In this document: in pieces, positions 14,305-15,342 of the stretch
Layout: each line of letters starts with the position of its first letter
Numbering within the stretch: the first letter of the stretch is position 1
From: Planctomycetales bacterium
Lineage (GTDB): Bacteria > Planctomycetota > SZUA-567
Reading direction: 5' to 3'
Assembly: GCA_025997475.1 (NCBI GenBank)
Contig: BNUQ01000047.1
Span: 1-15,342 of the forward strand
DNA length: 15,342 nucleotides
Translations under genes and position numbers: made by a program
Notes under the pieces: model-generated
Databases searched by the model: none
Seen by the model: only the letters and a program-made list of their open reading frames with translations
Told to the model about the DNA's origin: nothing

Positions 14305-15297
14305 TCACTCCTTTCCATGTATTTGTATCAATTTCATTTCCTTTTCGTCTATTAAATAAGGAACCGGTGTTTTATCAAGTAATTTTTTTGCACTTTTTAT
14401 ACATTGCCGTTTCTCATCGTTATTCTCTATAATTCTCGCTAGACCTAAATAATTTTTTATTATTTCGTCTATTCTTCGATCTCTCGATTCTTCTAAACCT
14501 TTGCGATACTGTTCCTCGGCATTCACTTTATCATTTTTAGCTTCATAAATATTACCTTTTAAAGAATGTATTTTTACCAAACGAGTTTTATCACCGCCTT
14601 TTCTTAACATTTCCGATTTTTCTGCATAATCTAATGCTATTTCTAAATTCTCCTTTTTATCATTACTGGCTTTCAAGAATATTATAGATTGCCCGTAATA
14701 AATTCCCGCAAGCATTTCATTTTTTTTCTGTTCATTTACTATTCTATTACAATATGATGTAGCCATTTCCATTAATTTTTCGGCCTCGTTATAATTTCTA
14801 CATTCTACTTCAATTCCTGCTACATGCCTTTTTGCTTTGGCACTCCAATAATATTTATCATCATTATCTTGTATTTGTTCTGCACATTTTAATCCTTGCT
14901 GTAAAAAATCTTTTGCATTTGAATATTTTTCTAAAGAGACAGAAGTCCATCCTAAATCATCAATATAAATTTCCGCCAAATTTTTCCTGTCCGGTATGTT
15001 GATTGCGGCCCTTTTTGCAATCTCACCAAGTTCTAATCTTGCATAAGGCTTCCCTTCAAGCCATAAAGAACGGCTCCAATTTTCTTTTTTTCTCAATGTT
15101 AGAATGTCCTCGTTTCTCCCTTCAGATAATATTTTTTTAGCCTTTTTTATTGTGCTATCAATATCATCTTTGTCCTTTTTAATAAAATAGATAATAATAA
15201 ATGAAATCAAGATTATTAAAGCGTCAACCAATACAAGTATTATGATGTTTTTCATATCACTGAAAGGGGCTGGATAACCATATAACGGCAGTGCCAT
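14305..15297 (-). CDS. membrane-anchored TPR-like protein, start uncertain
   Basis: From the ATG at 15297 the protein has 330 residues. Residues 16-41 form a strong membrane helix (IIILVLVDALIILISFIIIY) followed by lysines, so the rest is probably cytoplasmic. Residues about 90-320 are helical pairs with the TPR rhythm, for example GNIYEAKNDKVNAEEQYRKG and YNEAEKLMEMA, perhaps five repeats. This suits a protein-interaction scaffold, and the pattern recalls the TPR tails of STAND-type sensors, though no NTPase domain is seen. The start is unsettled: an ATG at 15255 lies right before the helix, and the frame stays open to the window edge with more hydrophobic residues, so the gene may begin outside. 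Its stop lies within the Nudix ribosome binding site, 7 bp before that ATG. Confidence 0.7.
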   Translation of the reverse strand: MALPLYGYPAPFSDMKNIIILVLVDALIILISFIIIYFIKKDKDDIDSTIKKAKKILSEGRNEDILTLRKKENWSRSLWLEGKPYARLELGEIAKRAAINIPDRKNLAEIYIDDLGWTSVSLEKYSNAKDFLQQGLKCAEQIQDNDDKYYWSAKAKRHVAGIEVECRNYNEAEKLMEMATSYCNRIVNEQKKNEMLAGIYYGQSIIFLKASNDKKENLEIALDYAEKSEMLRKGGDKTRLVKIHSLKGNIYEAKNDKVNAEEQYRKGLEESRDRRIDEIIKNYLGLARIIENNDEKRQCIKSAKKLLDKTPVPYLIDEKEMKLIQIHGKE

Positions 15298-15342
15298 CGC
15301 AACATTCCATATTACTGCTGTAGCAGGAATTGAAGTAGAATG

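Overview
The window is bacterial chromosome made of two very different parts. From 1 to about 12.2 kb it is GC-rich, with long housekeeping genes whose third codon positions favour G or C. The gaps between these genes are AT-rich and packed with short repeats. From about 12.2 kb to the end the DNA becomes strikingly AT-rich and holds one compact three-gene unit on the minus strand, with none of the repeats seen further left. No rRNA, tRNA, CRISPR array or transposase gene was found. The organism cannot be named from the sequence. The iron-sulfur type PurF, biosynthetic arginine decarboxylase, FabK-like reductase and palindrome-rich gaps would fit a Gram-negative lineage outside the well-studied proteobacteria, for example in the PVC or FCB groups, but this is a guess.

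Layout: truB (218-922, +) and purF (1055-2509, +) converge on an rpsO-pnp unit on the minus strand (5601 down to 2692), with a bidirectional terminator at 2614-2642. Two small membrane-protein genes lie between rpsO and pnp, of 84 and 38 codons. The second starts inside the stop codon of the first and has a strong ribosome binding site. Next come four plus-strand genes, each separated by repeat-rich gaps: a short-chain dehydrogenase (6207-6995), speA with a GTG start (7460-9400), a FabK/nitronate monooxygenase-family flavoprotein (9662-10684) and a THUMP-type RNA methyltransferase (11059-12201).

The repeats fall into several classes. Seven-base tandem repeats occur in most gaps and even encode the end of the FabK-like gene. 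REP-like palindromes with CTTTAG or CTAAAG centres form larger inverted structures (7029-7162 and 9426-9569). A recurrent ATGTTACGCG sequence bounds two gap segments as an inverted pair. A 165-bp near-perfect palindrome bounded by TA sits just upstream of rpsO and looks like a miniature transposable element.

The AT-rich island (12277-15297, minus strand) is read in the order membrane-anchored TPR-like protein, Nudix hydrolase, then a fusion of a histidine-phosphatase-like domain with an alpha/beta hydrolase. The genes are 7 bp apart or overlap by 16 bp, so they are almost certainly one transcript and probably one pathway. The phosphatase-like domain lacks the usual second catalytic histidine, while the hydrolase triad looks complete. 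This unit is the best candidate here for an undescribed system. A role in defence, signalling or small-molecule repair is speculation.
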